The translations under genes and the position numbers were made by a program. Positions 16,600 to 24,816 of a stretch of DNA of 64,000 nt are shown here, piece by piece. Source of the stretch: an uncultured Clostridia bacterium (GTDB lineage: Bacteria > Bacillota > Clostridia > Christensenellales > Borkfalkiaceae); the NCBI GenBank assembly GCA_934248055.1, contig CAKQKI010000003.1:124001-188000 (forward strand), given 5' to 3'. The stretch's first letter is position 1. The number at the start of each line of letters is the position of its first letter. The notes below the pieces were generated by a model, which was not told the origin of the DNA, made no database searches, and saw only the letters and a list, made by a program, of their open reading frames with translations.

Positions 16600-17982
16600 T
16601 TAAATATTTTTGACCGCAAAAGATTGTCTTACAATCTCTCTCGCAGCCTTCATATCCTTTATTTCTTTAAGGGCTATTCCCTGCGCGAGAAGATTGCCGA
16701 CCGCCGTGCCTTCGGTAGGACCGGTAACCACGTTCTTTCCGGTGTATTCCTTAGTGAGTTCGTTAAGATACCCGTCTTTGCTGCCGCCGCCGACGATATT
16801 CAGCGTATCGAAAGTAATGCCCGTTACCTTTTCGGTAGCCGAAATCGCTTCTTTATAGGCTGTGGCAAGACTTCTGTATATAACGTCCATAACTTCGCCT
16901 ATGGTTTCGGGAACGTATTCGCCGTGTTCGCGGCAGTAGCCTTTAACTTCTTCTATCATGCTTTCGGGGGCTAAAAATCTTACGTCGTTAAGGTCGATTA
17001 AACTTCCCGTATTATAAGGCTTTGCCATATTCATAAGATCGTCGTAACCGTATTTTCCTTTAAGTTCGCGCTTGACGTTCTGAATAAGCCACATTCCCGA
17101 AATATTTTTTAAAAATCTTATGGTTTTTTCAAAACCGCCTTCGTTCGTGGCGTTAAAATTCATCGCGGTAACGGAAGTTATGGGTTGTTTGAGTTCCGTG
17201 CCGAGAAGAGACCACGTGCCGCTCGATAAATAAAGCGGAGTGTCGCTGCATGCGGGAACGGCTAAAACCGCGCTTGCGGTATCGTGCGAAGCGGGAAGAA
17301 TAACCTTGGCGTTAAACCCCACTTCTTTTGCTATTTCGGGTTTGAGATCGCCCGCTATCGTGCCTGCGTCGTTGATTTTTCCGAAAATTTCGCGCGGATA
17401 GCCGAGCGCGTCGATTATCTTATCGGACCAGTCGCGGCTGTAAGCGTTCAGAAGCCCGGAAGTCGATGCGTGAGTGTATTCGGTTGCGGGAACGCCGCTT
17501 AAAAGGAAGTGAAGATAATCCGCTATCATTAAAAGGCGTTTTGCCTTTTTAAGTTTTCCGCTTTCCTTATCCGCGTAAAGTTGATAAACGGTGTTGAAAA
17601 CCGCGCGCTGTATGCCCGTTTCCGCGTAAAGTTCATTAAAAGGAACTATTTTTTCCACCTTTTCGGCTGCGGCTTCGTTTCTTTTATCGCGATAACAATA
17701 TATATCTCCTATAAGGTCGTTGTTTTCGTCGAGAAGAGCGTAGTCCACGCCCCAGGTATCTATTCCCACCGAAACGGGAATAACGCCGCGCTTTTTACAT
17801 TCTTTCATTCCCGCAACGATATTGCCGAAAAGTTTGTTTACGTTCCATATAAGCGACCCGTCTTTTTTTTCGGGTCCGTTTTCGAAACGATAAATCTCAG
17901 TAAGTTCGAGTCTGCCGTTTTCGAGTTTGCCGAGAATGTGCCTGCCGCTTGACGCGCCTATATCTATCGCTAAATAATACAT
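16600..17982 (-). CDS. rhaB: Rhamnulokinase
   Basis: A 460-residue FGGY-family sugar kinase. The N-terminus YYLAIDIGASSGRHILGKLENG and the WGVDYALLDENNDLIGDIYCYRDKR block match RhaB, which phosphorylates L-rhamnulose to rhamnulose-1-phosphate. The ATP-binding region with NIVGGGSKDGYLNELTKEYTG lies near the C-terminus. No other rhamnose genes (rhaA, rhaD, regulator) are adjacent. It sits 9 nt after the ttcA-like gene on the same strand and probably shares its transcript; its own site GGAG precedes the ATG. Confidence 0.88.
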   Translation of the reverse strand: MYYLAIDIGASSGRHILGKLENGRLELTEIYRFENGPEKKDGSLIWNVNKLFGNIVAGMKECKKRGVIPVSVGIDTWGVDYALLDENNDLIGDIYCYRDKRNEAAAEKVEKIVPFNELYAETGIQRAVFNTVYQLYADKESGKLKKAKRLLMIADYLHFLLSGVPATEYTHASTSGLLNAYSRDWSDKIIDALGYPREIFGKINDAGTIAGDLKPEIAKEVGFNAKVILPASHDTASAVLAVPACSDTPLYLSSGTWSLLGTELKQPITSVTAMNFNATNEGGFEKTIRFLKNISGMWLIQNVKRELKGKYGYDDLMNMAKPYNTGSLIDLNDVRFLAPESMIEEVKGYCREHGEYVPETIGEVMDVIYRSLATAYKEAISATEKVTGITFDTLNIVGGGSKDGYLNELTKEYTGKNVVTGPTEGTAVGNLLAQGIALKEIKDMKAAREIVRQSFAVKNI

Positions 17983-17991
17983 AGTTATCTC

Positions 17992-18723
17992 CTATTTTGG
18001 TTTTTTAATAAGATTGTTTCTCTCTTCGTGCGTTAACGCGTTGAGAAGATTTTCCGCAGAGCACGGAATTTCGCGCCGTATATCTTTTAAAAGCGTTTTT
18101 ATATATTCGCGCTTCGTGTGCTTGTCTGCAGGGCAAGGATTGTGAAGAACGGGTTTATCTTTCGCAAACGACGATATGTCCGTTTCTCTCAGATATATCA
18201 TAGGTCTTATGACCGTTATGCCGCTTCGGGTAAGTTCCGTAACGGGCTGAAAAGTGGATAACCTGCCTTCGTAAAACGCCGACAGAAGAAACGTTTCTAT
18301 AAGATCGTCCGCATGGTGACCGAGAGCCACTTTATTGCAACCCGCTTCTTTCGCCGCGGAATTCAACGCTCCCCTGCGCATATTTGCGCAAAGAGAACAG
18401 GGGTTGCTTTCTTTTCTCGTTTCGAAAACCACTTTGCCTATCTCGGTTTTTATTTCGATATACTCCACGTCAAGGCTTGAAACGTATTCTTTAAGAGCGC
18501 GTTTTTCGTTTTTATCGAAATCGAGCCCCGTATCTACCGTTATAGCCGTCAAATCGAATTTTTCGGGATAAAACCGCCTTAACCCCGCAAGCGCGGAAAG
18601 AAGAGTAACGCTGTCTTTCCCGCCCGATAAGCCTACGGCTATTTTATCGCCCGATTTTATCATTTTAAAATCGTCCGCGGCTTTCCGCACGGGCGACATT
18701 ATTTGTTGTAAACTAATACTCAT
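17992..18723 (-). CDS. ttcA: TtcA-family tRNA thiolation protein
   Basis: A 243-residue PP-loop ATPase. It shows the nucleotide-binding SGGKDS motif (near residues 34-39), the CSLCANMRRG pair of cysteines near 117-120 that ligate an Fe-S cluster in the TtcA/TtuA family, the GHHADD motif and a third Cys in HNPCPAD. These proteins insert sulfur into tRNA (2-thiocytidine at position 32 for TtcA). Which tRNA position is modified here is not certain. It precedes rhaB and is divergent from the Sm_multidrug_ex gene. Confidence 0.85.
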   Translation of the reverse strand: MSISLQQIMSPVRKAADDFKMIKSGDKIAVGLSGGKDSVTLLSALAGLRRFYPEKFDLTAITVDTGLDFDKNEKRALKEYVSSLDVEYIEIKTEIGKVVFETRKESNPCSLCANMRRGALNSAAKEAGCNKVALGHHADDLIETFLLSAFYEGRLSTFQPVTELTRSGITVIRPMIYLRETDISSFAKDKPVLHNPCPADKHTKREYIKTLLKDIRREIPCSAENLLNALTHEERNNLIKKPK

Positions 18724-18798
18724 TTTCTTTACAGTTTTTTTTATTTATGATAATATAATATAATAAAAACAAGTTTTTCGCAACCGTTTGGAGAGAAA

Positions 18799-19422
18799 AT
18801 GGCTGATTTCATTATAAGTTTTTTAAGTAAAATAACAACTAACGGCAAAGTAATAACTTTTTTGCTGTCTATGTTTCCGCTTATAGAATTGAAAGGCGCG
18901 ATACCCGTCGGCGTTAGTTGCGGCGAAAGTATATGGACGTCCGCCGCGCTCGGCTACGCGGGTTCGTCGCTTATATGCATTCCCGTTTTCTTTCTGCTGA
19001 TACCGATTTTCAATTTACTCAAAAAATTAAAATTCATTAAAAAATTTATCGAAAAGATCGAAACGGTTTTAAAAGAAAAAGCCGAAAAACTCGCCGCAAA
19101 ATCAAACGGCGATACCGAAAAAGAAAAAATAAAAATGCTGCGCTTGGGGCTTTTTATCTTCGTGGCGGTTCCGTTCCCCGTAACGGGAGTGTGGACGGGA
19201 ACGGCAATCGCCGTGTTTCTGGCACTCGGTTTTAAAAACAGTTTCCTTCCGCTCGTTCTCGGCAATCTGGTTGCGGGCGTTATCATTACTCTTTTAACTT
19301 TCTTTTTTAAAGATTACGTAAATATAATAATCAACGTGCTTTTCGTTATAGCGATAATTATGCTTATAGTGTTTATTACGAAAATAGTGCTTGCAAAACC
19401 CGAAAAAACGAAAGACGAATAA
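18799..19422 (+). CDS. Small multidrug-export family membrane protein (Sm_multidrug_ex)
   Basis: 207 residues with four or five hydrophobic segments. The N-terminal MFPLIELKGAIPVGVSCG and the central VAVPFPVTGVWTGTAIAVFLAL are characteristic of the Sm_multidrug_ex family (PF06695). A charged Lys/Glu-rich cytoplasmic loop lies at about residues 75-115. The family name is historical and the true function is poorly known. A GGAG site precedes the ATG. It is a single-gene transcript between ttcA and a convergent MATE gene. Confidence 0.8.
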   Translation: MADFIISFLSKITTNGKVITFLLSMFPLIELKGAIPVGVSCGESIWTSAALGYAGSSLICIPVFFLLIPIFNLLKKLKFIKKFIEKIETVLKEKAEKLAAKSNGDTEKEKIKMLRLGLFIFVAVPFPVTGVWTGTAIAVFLALGFKNSFLPLVLGNLVAGVIITLLTFFFKDYVNIIINVLFVIAIIMLIVFITKIVLAKPEKTKDE

Positions 19423-19434
19423 CTCATTATTTCC

Positions 19435-19460
19435 CGCCGCGCTCCGCGGCGTTTTATTAT
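19435..19460 (+). terminator. Terminator of the Sm_multidrug_ex gene
   Basis: Stem CGCCGCG / CGCGGCG (19435-19441, 19445-19451) with CTC loop, followed by TTTTATTAT. Confidence 0.8.
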
Positions 19461-19480
19461 ATTTTCATACAAATATATAA

Positions 19481-19501
19481 GCGGGCGAAAATTTCGCCCG
19501 C
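19481..19501 (-). terminator. Terminator of the MATE gene
   Basis: A GCGGGCGAAA / TTTCGCCCGC stem at 19481-19501, just after the minus-strand MATE stop codon; the minus strand continues as TTATATATTTG. Confidence 0.6.
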
Positions 19502-19503
19502 CG

Positions 19504-20829
19504 TTATATCCACGTTTCGGTTTCCTTTTTAAACATTAAAAGCCCCGCAAGCCCCGTAACGATTTCGGCTACGGGAAACGCTATCCACACGTAATTTACC
19601 CCTATAAGCGAAAACAGGAAAAATACGGGGATAAGCAAAAATATCTGCCTTAAAAGAGATAAAAACGCGCTTTTACCCGACTTTCCCGTCGCCTGAAACA
19701 CGATGGGCGCGTTGAATGAAAGAGCGTCGGGAATAAAACTCAGACCTATTATTCTGAAAGCCACTTTGCCTATTTTTATCACTTCTTCGCCGCCCGAAAA
19801 CAGTTTTATGAGCGGAACGGGCAAAACTTCGAAGCAAAATACGCCGAGAATCATAAATACCGCCGACACTATAACCGTATCCGCAACGACAGCCTTGCAT
19901 CTCGAATAATTCTTTCTCGTATAATTATAACTCAGCACGGGAACTATACACGTCTGCAACGCAAACAGCGGAATAAAAAACAACGATTGCCATTTATAAT
20001 AAAGCCCGAGAACCGTAACTGCGGGATCGCCGAATTTTTTAAGAACTACGTTAAGAGTCTGAATATACACGAAATAAAGCGCCTGCATAAGTATAGACGG
20101 ATACGCGAATTTATATATATCCTTAACTATTTTTGACATTTTACCGAATGCGGGCGGCATTCTGAACCCTTTAACTCCCGTTATCGCCGCCGCGACTACC
20201 TGCCCCGCAACCGTGGCAATCGCCGCGCCCGCAACGCCGAATTCTTTAACGGGACCCCACCCGAAAATCAAAATCGGGTCGAGAATAATATTCACAGCCG
20301 CGCCCGCAATCTGCGCGATCGTAGGAACGAGCATATTTCCGCGCGCCTGATGAATTTTAGAAAAACAACTTTCGGTAAACAAGCCTGCGCTTCCTACCGA
20401 AACGATAAGACCGTAAACGGTAGCGTCTTTTATCACGGCGTCGGTTTTAGTCGAAAGTTTTACGAAGGGTTCTACCAAAAATACCGAAAGCACGGCAAAA
20501 ACCGCCCACGATAAAAGCGCGAGAAGCACTCCCGCGCCGCCCGTAGCGTCTGCGGCTTTTTCGTCCCCTTCGGCGTAACGCTTTGCCATAAGAGCGTTTA
20601 CCCCTACGCCCGTACCGACGGCGAATGCTATAAGCAAGAGTTGGTAAGGATAAATAACGGTCAACGCGGTAAGCGCGTCGTCTGAAAATTTTCCGACGAA
20701 AAAACTGTCTACTATATTATATAACGCCTGTATCAACTGAGCGAGCATTACGGGCGGGGCGAGATGAATAAGTATCCGCCAGATCCCTTCCGTGCCGAAC
20801 GACTCTTCTGAAAATCCGTTTGCTTTCAT
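19504..20829 (-). CDS. MATE-family efflux transporter
   Basis: A 441-residue polytopic protein with about 12 hydrophobic segments in the two-bundle MATE arrangement. The start IWRILIHLAPPVMLAQLIQALYNIVDSFFVGKFSDDALTAL is typical of the family (MATE proteins open with a helix carrying the P and VDS motifs). These pumps export drugs or metabolites against Na+ or H+; the substrate is unknown. It is a single gene with its own terminator. Confidence 0.93.
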   Translation of the reverse strand: MKANGFSEESFGTEGIWRILIHLAPPVMLAQLIQALYNIVDSFFVGKFSDDALTALTVIYPYQLLLIAFAVGTGVGVNALMAKRYAEGDEKAADATGGAGVLLALLSWAVFAVLSVFLVEPFVKLSTKTDAVIKDATVYGLIVSVGSAGLFTESCFSKIHQARGNMLVPTIAQIAGAAVNIILDPILIFGWGPVKEFGVAGAAIATVAGQVVAAAITGVKGFRMPPAFGKMSKIVKDIYKFAYPSILMQALYFVYIQTLNVVLKKFGDPAVTVLGLYYKWQSLFFIPLFALQTCIVPVLSYNYTRKNYSRCKAVVADTVIVSAVFMILGVFCFEVLPVPLIKLFSGGEEVIKIGKVAFRIIGLSFIPDALSFNAPIVFQATGKSGKSAFLSLLRQIFLLIPVFFLFSLIGVNYVWIAFPVAEIVTGLAGLLMFKKETETWI

Positions 20830-20956
20830 AAAACACTAAAATTAACGACTCAACAAGGATAATACTAATTTTTTTACTTGTCAAGCGAATAAACGGCGGC
20901 ATTTTGTCCGCGGTAGAAAAATTTTTGCAAAATTGTGAATTTCGGGTTAAAAATCG

Positions 20957-20986
20957 TTGACAGATTTATTTTTCGTGTAGTATCAT
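20957..20986 (+). promoter_or_regulatory. Promoter of the leader peptide / metNIQ-cysK unit
   Basis: TTGACA (20957-20962), 18-nt spacer, TATCAT (20981-20986). The predicted start is near 20993, just before AAGGAG (20995-21000), so the mRNA begins with the leader ORF's ribosome-binding site. The upstream stretch 20830-20956 shows no gene, no SAM riboswitch and no T-box. Confidence 0.75.
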
Positions 20987-21005
20987 ATACGCAAAAGGAG
21001 AAAAA

Positions 21006-21110
21006 ATGCTTTACTCAATCGGTTTTTCGGCTATTATGATGTGTATGGCGATGTGCATGTTCTGCGTGCGCAATCTTTTAACATACTCAAAGTCGGAAAG
21101 CGGGAATTAA
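21006..21110 (+). CDS. 34-residue Met/Cys-rich leader ORF upstream of metN
   Basis: ATG at 21006 follows AAGGAG with a 5-nt gap; stop TAA at 21108-21110. The product is MLYSIGFSAIMMCMAMCMFC followed by VRNLLTYSKSESGN. Codons 11-20 read Met-Met-Cys-Met-Ala-Met-Cys-Met-Phe-Cys: eight of ten are the two sulfur amino acids. An intrinsic terminator starts 20 nt after the stop, and metN, metI, metQ and cysK follow. That is the layout of an amino-acid leader peptide controlling transcription attenuation, as in trp or his leaders. It could instead be a genuine small membrane peptide, since residues 2-21 are hydrophobic. Both readings are inference; the ORF, site, terminator and codon run are seen directly. 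Confidence 0.75.
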   Translation: MLYSIGFSAIMMCMAMCMFCVRNLLTYSKSESGN

Positions 21111-21130
21111 GCGTTGAATATCGTATTAAG

Positions 21131-21160
21131 CGGTAAGTCTTTCGGGCTTACCGTTTTTTT
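21131..21160 (+). terminator. Intrinsic terminator / attenuator ahead of metN
   Basis: Stem CGGTAAG (21131-21137) / CTTACCG (21147-21153), 9-nt loop, then seven T residues. It lies between the Met/Cys leader ORF and the AGGAG site of metN. As it stands it would stop transcription before the operon unless bypassed. The octamer ATTAAGCG is repeated directly at 21106-21113 and 21125-21132, the second copy running into the left arm. No strong antiterminator pairing is obvious by eye; the best is a weak GAAAG (21096-21100) with CTTTC (21139-21143) in the loop. Confidence 0.85.
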
Positions 21161-21178
21161 ATTTTAATCAGGAGCAAT

Positions 21179-22171
21179 ATGATAGAAATCAAAAATCTTT
21201 CAAAGGTTTACGGCGACGGCAACAACGTTTTCACCGCTCTTCACGACGTAAACCTGACCGTCGAACGCGGCGACGTTTACGGTATTATCGGTTTATCGGG
21301 CGCGGGAAAGTCTACTCTCGTAAGATGCGTCAATCTTCTCGAACGACCGACGAGCGGCAGTATTTTAATAAACGGCAAAGACTTAACCGCTCTTTCGAAA
21401 AAGGAATTACAGCGATACAGAAGAAAAATTTCTATGATTTTTCAAAGTTTCAATCTCTTGCAGCAGCGCAACGTTCTTAAAAACGTTGAACTTGCGGGCG
21501 AACTCGACGATAACCCCGAAAGGCGGCGTAAAGCAACGGAACTGTTAAACGTGGTGGGGCTTGGCGACAAACTCAACGCCTATCCTTCGGAACTTTCGGG
21601 CGGACAGCAACAACGCGTTGCCATCGCCCGCGCTCTGATGACCGATCCCGAAGTGCTTTTATGCGACGAAGCGACGAGCGCTCTGGATCCGGAAACGACA
21701 AAATCGATTCTGGAACTTCTTAAAGAACTCAACGAAAAACTTAATCTCACGATTATGATAATATCGCATCAGATGTCGGTTATCGAAGCGATTTGCAACA
21801 AAGTGGCGATTATAGATCATTCCGAAATCGTCGAAAGCGGATATTTGCAGGACGTGTTCTTATCTCCCCGTAAACCCGTAACGAAGCGGCTTATCTATTC
21901 GGGACGGATAAACACGGGCATAAAAGGCGAAAAACTCGTAAAACTTTTGTTTGACGGCTCTGCCGACAAGCCCGTTATAACCAACATAATTCAGGAATGC
22001 AATATACTTTTATCCGTATTCTACGCCGAAACGAAATTGATAAACGGCGTTACTTACGGGCAGATTATATTCAGATTGCCCTACTACGACGAAGACATTA
22101 AAAAACTGCGCGACTATCTTGATAAAAACGGCGTGGCTTACGAGGAGGTATTAAGCGATGACTTTTGTTGA
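21179..22171 (+). CDS. metN: Methionine ABC transporter ATP-binding protein
   Basis: A 330-residue ATPase that powers D/L-methionine import. It has Walker A GLSGAGKST near 38-46, signature LSGGQQQR near 140, Walker B LLCDEATSALD and an H-loop histidine (ISHQMSVIE). The region after residue about 250 matches the NIL/ACT-like regulatory domain of MetN, which binds methionine and inhibits transport. The ATG at 21179 follows AGGAG. It overlaps metI by 14 nt. It is first structural gene behind the leader ORF and terminator. Confidence 0.93.
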   Translation: MIEIKNLSKVYGDGNNVFTALHDVNLTVERGDVYGIIGLSGAGKSTLVRCVNLLERPTSGSILINGKDLTALSKKELQRYRRKISMIFQSFNLLQQRNVLKNVELAGELDDNPERRRKATELLNVVGLGDKLNAYPSELSGGQQQRVAIARALMTDPEVLLCDEATSALDPETTKSILELLKELNEKLNLTIMIISHQMSVIEAICNKVAIIDHSEIVESGYLQDVFLSPRKPVTKRLIYSGRINTGIKGEKLVKLLFDGSADKPVITNIIQECNILLSVFYAETKLINGVTYGQIIFRLPYYDEDIKKLRDYLDKNGVAYEEVLSDDFC

Positions 22172-22829
22172 TATACTTCAGATGACGGGCGAAACGTTGC
22201 TTATAACCGCGCTGTCCACGGCGCTTGCCTATCTTTTGGGGCTTCCTTGCGGCGTTTTGCTTAACGTAACCGCCAAAAACGGCTTAAAACCTTGTAAATG
22301 GCTTAACTTTACGGTAGGGCTTATAGTAAATATACTTCGTTCGGTACCCTGTCTTATCATAATCGTTTTATGCATACCCTGGACGAGAGCCTGGTTCGGC
22401 CGCGGCACGGGCGAATGGTATACGATACTTATCCCCCTTACCGTTTGCGCGTTCGGATTCGTTTCGAGAATGGTCGAGCAATCGCTTGCCGAAGTACCCG
22501 CAGGCGAAATAGAAGCGATAAAATCGCTCGGAGCAACCGATTTTCAACTCATTACCAAAGTGCTTCTTCCCGAAGCGAAAGTTTCACTCATAACCGGAGC
22601 GGCGGTTGTGGCGGTAAGCATTATAGGTTACACTTCGTTCGCTTACAATATAGGCGCGGGCGGTCTTATTTCGGGAATATACACCTATTATACCCGCCAT
22701 ACGGGCGATTATCTTAAATCGGGTATATTCTGGCTGCTGATTATAATCGTGGTTGTTATAGTTCAACTTATTCAGGAAGCGGGACTTTATATAGCAAAAA
22801 AACTTGATAAAAGGAGATTATTAAAATGA
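22158..22829 (+). CDS. metI: Methionine ABC transporter permease
   Basis: A 223-residue permease with about five membrane helices. The coupling motif EVPAGEIEAIKSLGATDFQLITKVLLPEA is the binding-protein-dependent transport EAA loop that contacts MetN. N-terminal FVDILQMTGETLLITALSTALAYLLGLPCGV is typical MetI. It overlaps metN at its start and metQ at its end (4 nt), so the three are translationally coupled. Confidence 0.93.
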   Translation: MTFVDILQMTGETLLITALSTALAYLLGLPCGVLLNVTAKNGLKPCKWLNFTVGLIVNILRSVPCLIIIVLCIPWTRAWFGRGTGEWYTILIPLTVCAFGFVSRMVEQSLAEVPAGEIEAIKSLGATDFQLITKVLLPEAKVSLITGAAVVAVSIIGYTSFAYNIGAGGLISGIYTYYTRHTGDYLKSGIFWLLIIIVVVIVQLIQEAGLYIAKKLDKRRLLK

Positions 22830-23725
22830 AAAAACTCACAGGAATCATCGTAGCACTCATACTTTGCGCAACGAGCGCGTTCTCGCTCGGACTTTTTGCG
22901 GGCTGTAAATCCAACGCCACGACCTTTGAAATATGCGACGACGAATCAAACGCCGTCCGCGCGTTTCAACTTCTCGAAGCGAAAAGCGTTATATCAAGGC
23001 AGACGGAAGGAAGCAATTATCCCGTAACCGCAGACGGAAAACTCAATATTTCCGAAGGCAAAAAAAGTTGGACGAACAAAGCGAAAACCGTTAAGGTAAC
23101 GCTCGTGGCGGAAAACCTGCTCGTATCGTCGATGAACGATTACGACTACGCCCTTCTTCCCTGCAACACCGCTTACACGGGCGGAATAACTTCTCAGAGA
23201 AGAGTTCGCGTGGAAGACGACGCCGCTCAGGTTTCCCTGAAAGCAAACGTTATTGCGGCAAGAGAAAACGACTATTTAAACAATAAAGAATATCAGGCTA
23301 AAATCGACGCGCTGACGAACGCAATGCTTTCAAAAGCAGTTTCCGATTATTTTAAGAAACAATATCTCGGCGCGATGACTTGCGACGAATCATCTCAGAT
23401 CGATTTAAGAACGACTAAAAACCCCACCGTGAACGGAAACAACGCGAAAATCAAAGTTTGCGCTTCAGACGTTCCCCACGCAGAAGTTTTAAAAAATTGC
23501 GTAAAAGGCTTACTTAAAAACGAAGGATACGATCTCGAAGTGACCATTCTCGACTGGACTCTTCAGAACGACGGGGTTGCCGCGGGCGATTACGACGCAA
23601 ACTACTTTCAGCACGTTCCGTATCTCGAAGGATATTCCGGCGCGACGAAACTTTTCGCTTCCTGCAAAGTGCATTACGAACCGCTCGGCATTTATTACGG
23701 AAAGGCAAAAGACTGGAAATTTTAA
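22826..23725 (+). CDS. metQ: Methionine-binding lipoprotein (NlpA/MetQ family)
   Basis: A 299-residue substrate-binding lipoprotein. It has a signal peptide with lipobox LFAGC (Cys27) and the NlpA-family closing pattern. In the core, ALLPCNTAYTGGI sits where other MetQ proteins have a ligand-contact loop, and FASCKVHYEPLGIYYGKAKDWKF ends the protein. The sequence is somewhat divergent from MetQ of Bacillus, so the substrate could be methionine, cystine or a related compound. It is the last transporter gene before cysK. Confidence 0.85.
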   Translation: MKKLTGIIVALILCATSAFSLGLFAGCKSNATTFEICDDESNAVRAFQLLEAKSVISRQTEGSNYPVTADGKLNISEGKKSWTNKAKTVKVTLVAENLLVSSMNDYDYALLPCNTAYTGGITSQRRVRVEDDAAQVSLKANVIAARENDYLNNKEYQAKIDALTNAMLSKAVSDYFKKQYLGAMTCDESSQIDLRTTKNPTVNGNNAKIKVCASDVPHAEVLKNCVKGLLKNEGYDLEVTILDWTLQNDGVAAGDYDANYFQHVPYLEGYSGATKLFASCKVHYEPLGIYYGKAKDWKF

Positions 23726-23780
23726 ACGCCGATAAACTAAAATAACCTAAACACCAAAAAATTTAAAACGCTGATTGTCG

Positions 23781-23798
23781 GCCGCAATCGCTTGCGGC
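23781..23798. repeat. Palindromic repeat family copy between metQ and cysK
   Basis: GCCGCAA-TCGC-TTGCGGC, an 18-nt perfect-arm copy of the intergenic palindrome also found at 13317-13338 and elsewhere. It could form an RNA hairpin inside the metQ-cysK message; it has no T-run. Confidence 0.75.
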
Positions 23799-23820
23799 TA
23801 AAAAATAAAAGGAATTTATT

Positions 23821-24750
23821 ATGACTGAAATTTATAAATCGGCGGACGAACTCATAGGCAGAACTCCCCTTCTTGAACTTGCCCGCATAGAAAAAAAACA
23901 CGAACTTAAAGCGCGCTTACTCGCCAAACTCGAATACTTCAACGTAACGGGGTCGGTAAAAGACAGAATAGCAAAATCAATGATCGAAGACGCCGAAAAA
24001 CGCGGCGCGCTGAAATCGGGAACGACTATCATCGAGCCGACTTCGGGAAACACCGGCATAGGCATCGCTTCGGTAGGAACGGCAAAAGGATACAAAGTTA
24101 TCATCGTAATGCCCGAAACGATGTCTTTGGAGCGAAGAAAACTGATAAAAGCCTACGGCGCGGAAATCGTTCTTACGGAAGGCGCGAAAGGAATGAAAGG
24201 CGCGATAGCAAAAGCCGAAGAACTTGCAGAATCGCTCGGCGGCGTAATACTCGGTCAATTCGTAAACCCCGCAAACCCGCTCGCCCATTATCTGACCACG
24301 GGACCTGAAATCTGGACGGATACGGACGGCGAAACGGACTATTTCGTCGCGGGAGTGGGAACGGGCGGAACGCTGTCTGGCACGGGCAAATATTTAAAAG
24401 AACAAAACCCCGACGTCAAAGTAATTGCCGTAGAACCCGAAAGTTCGCCCGTTTTATCAAGGGGCGTTTCGGGAGCGCATAAAATTCAGGGCATAGGCGC
24501 GGGATTCGTACCCGATACTCTCGATAAATCAGTTTACGACGAAATTATAACCGTTTCAAACGAAAACGCCTTTAATACAAGCCGCGAACTCGGAATTACC
24601 GAAGGCGTTTTAACGGGAATATCGTCCGGCGCGGCTCTTTACGCGGCAATAGAAATCGCAAAAAGAAAAGAATCGGAAGGAAAAACCATAGTAGTTCTTC
24701 TCCCCGATTCGGGCGACAGATATTTTTCAACCGATTTATTCAAAGAATAA
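23821..24750 (+). CDS. cysK: Cysteine synthase A (O-acetylserine sulfhydrylase)
   Basis: A 309-residue PLP enzyme making cysteine from O-acetylserine and sulfide. PLP lysine is Lys47 in NVTGSVKDRIA; the substrate loop TSGNTG is near residues 78-83, and the phosphate-binding GTGGTLSGTGKY near 180. It lies 95 nt after metQ with no terminator between, so it is probably part of the metNIQ unit. This links methionine uptake with cysteine synthesis, matching the two amino acids enriched in the upstream leader ORF. An AAAGGA site precedes the ATG. Confidence 0.95.
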   Translation: MTEIYKSADELIGRTPLLELARIEKKHELKARLLAKLEYFNVTGSVKDRIAKSMIEDAEKRGALKSGTTIIEPTSGNTGIGIASVGTAKGYKVIIVMPETMSLERRKLIKAYGAEIVLTEGAKGMKGAIAKAEELAESLGGVILGQFVNPANPLAHYLTTGPEIWTDTDGETDYFVAGVGTGGTLSGTGKYLKEQNPDVKVIAVEPESSPVLSRGVSGAHKIQGIGAGFVPDTLDKSVYDEIITVSNENAFNTSRELGITEGVLTGISSGAALYAAIEIAKRKESEGKTIVVLLPDSGDRYFSTDLFKE

Positions 24751-24771
24751 ATTCAGCCCGTAAAACAACAA

Positions 24772-24815
24772 CCCGTATATTCCGCCGAACTCAACGGAAT
24801 ATACGGGCTTTTTAA
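24772..24815. terminator. Strong terminator after cysK (bidirectional)
   Basis: 13-bp perfect stem CCCGTATATTCCG / CGGAATATACGGG (24772-24784, 24795-24807) with a 10-nt loop, then CTTTTTAATTT. It ends the metNIQ-cysK operon and faces the convergent ECF gene. Confidence 0.92.
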
Positions 24816-24816
24816 T

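Noticed and set aside
20830..20956. SAM riboswitch or S-box upstream of metN
   Set aside because: No SAM-I, SAM-II or SAM-IV core motif could be found. Regulation seems to depend on the leader ORF and terminator instead.
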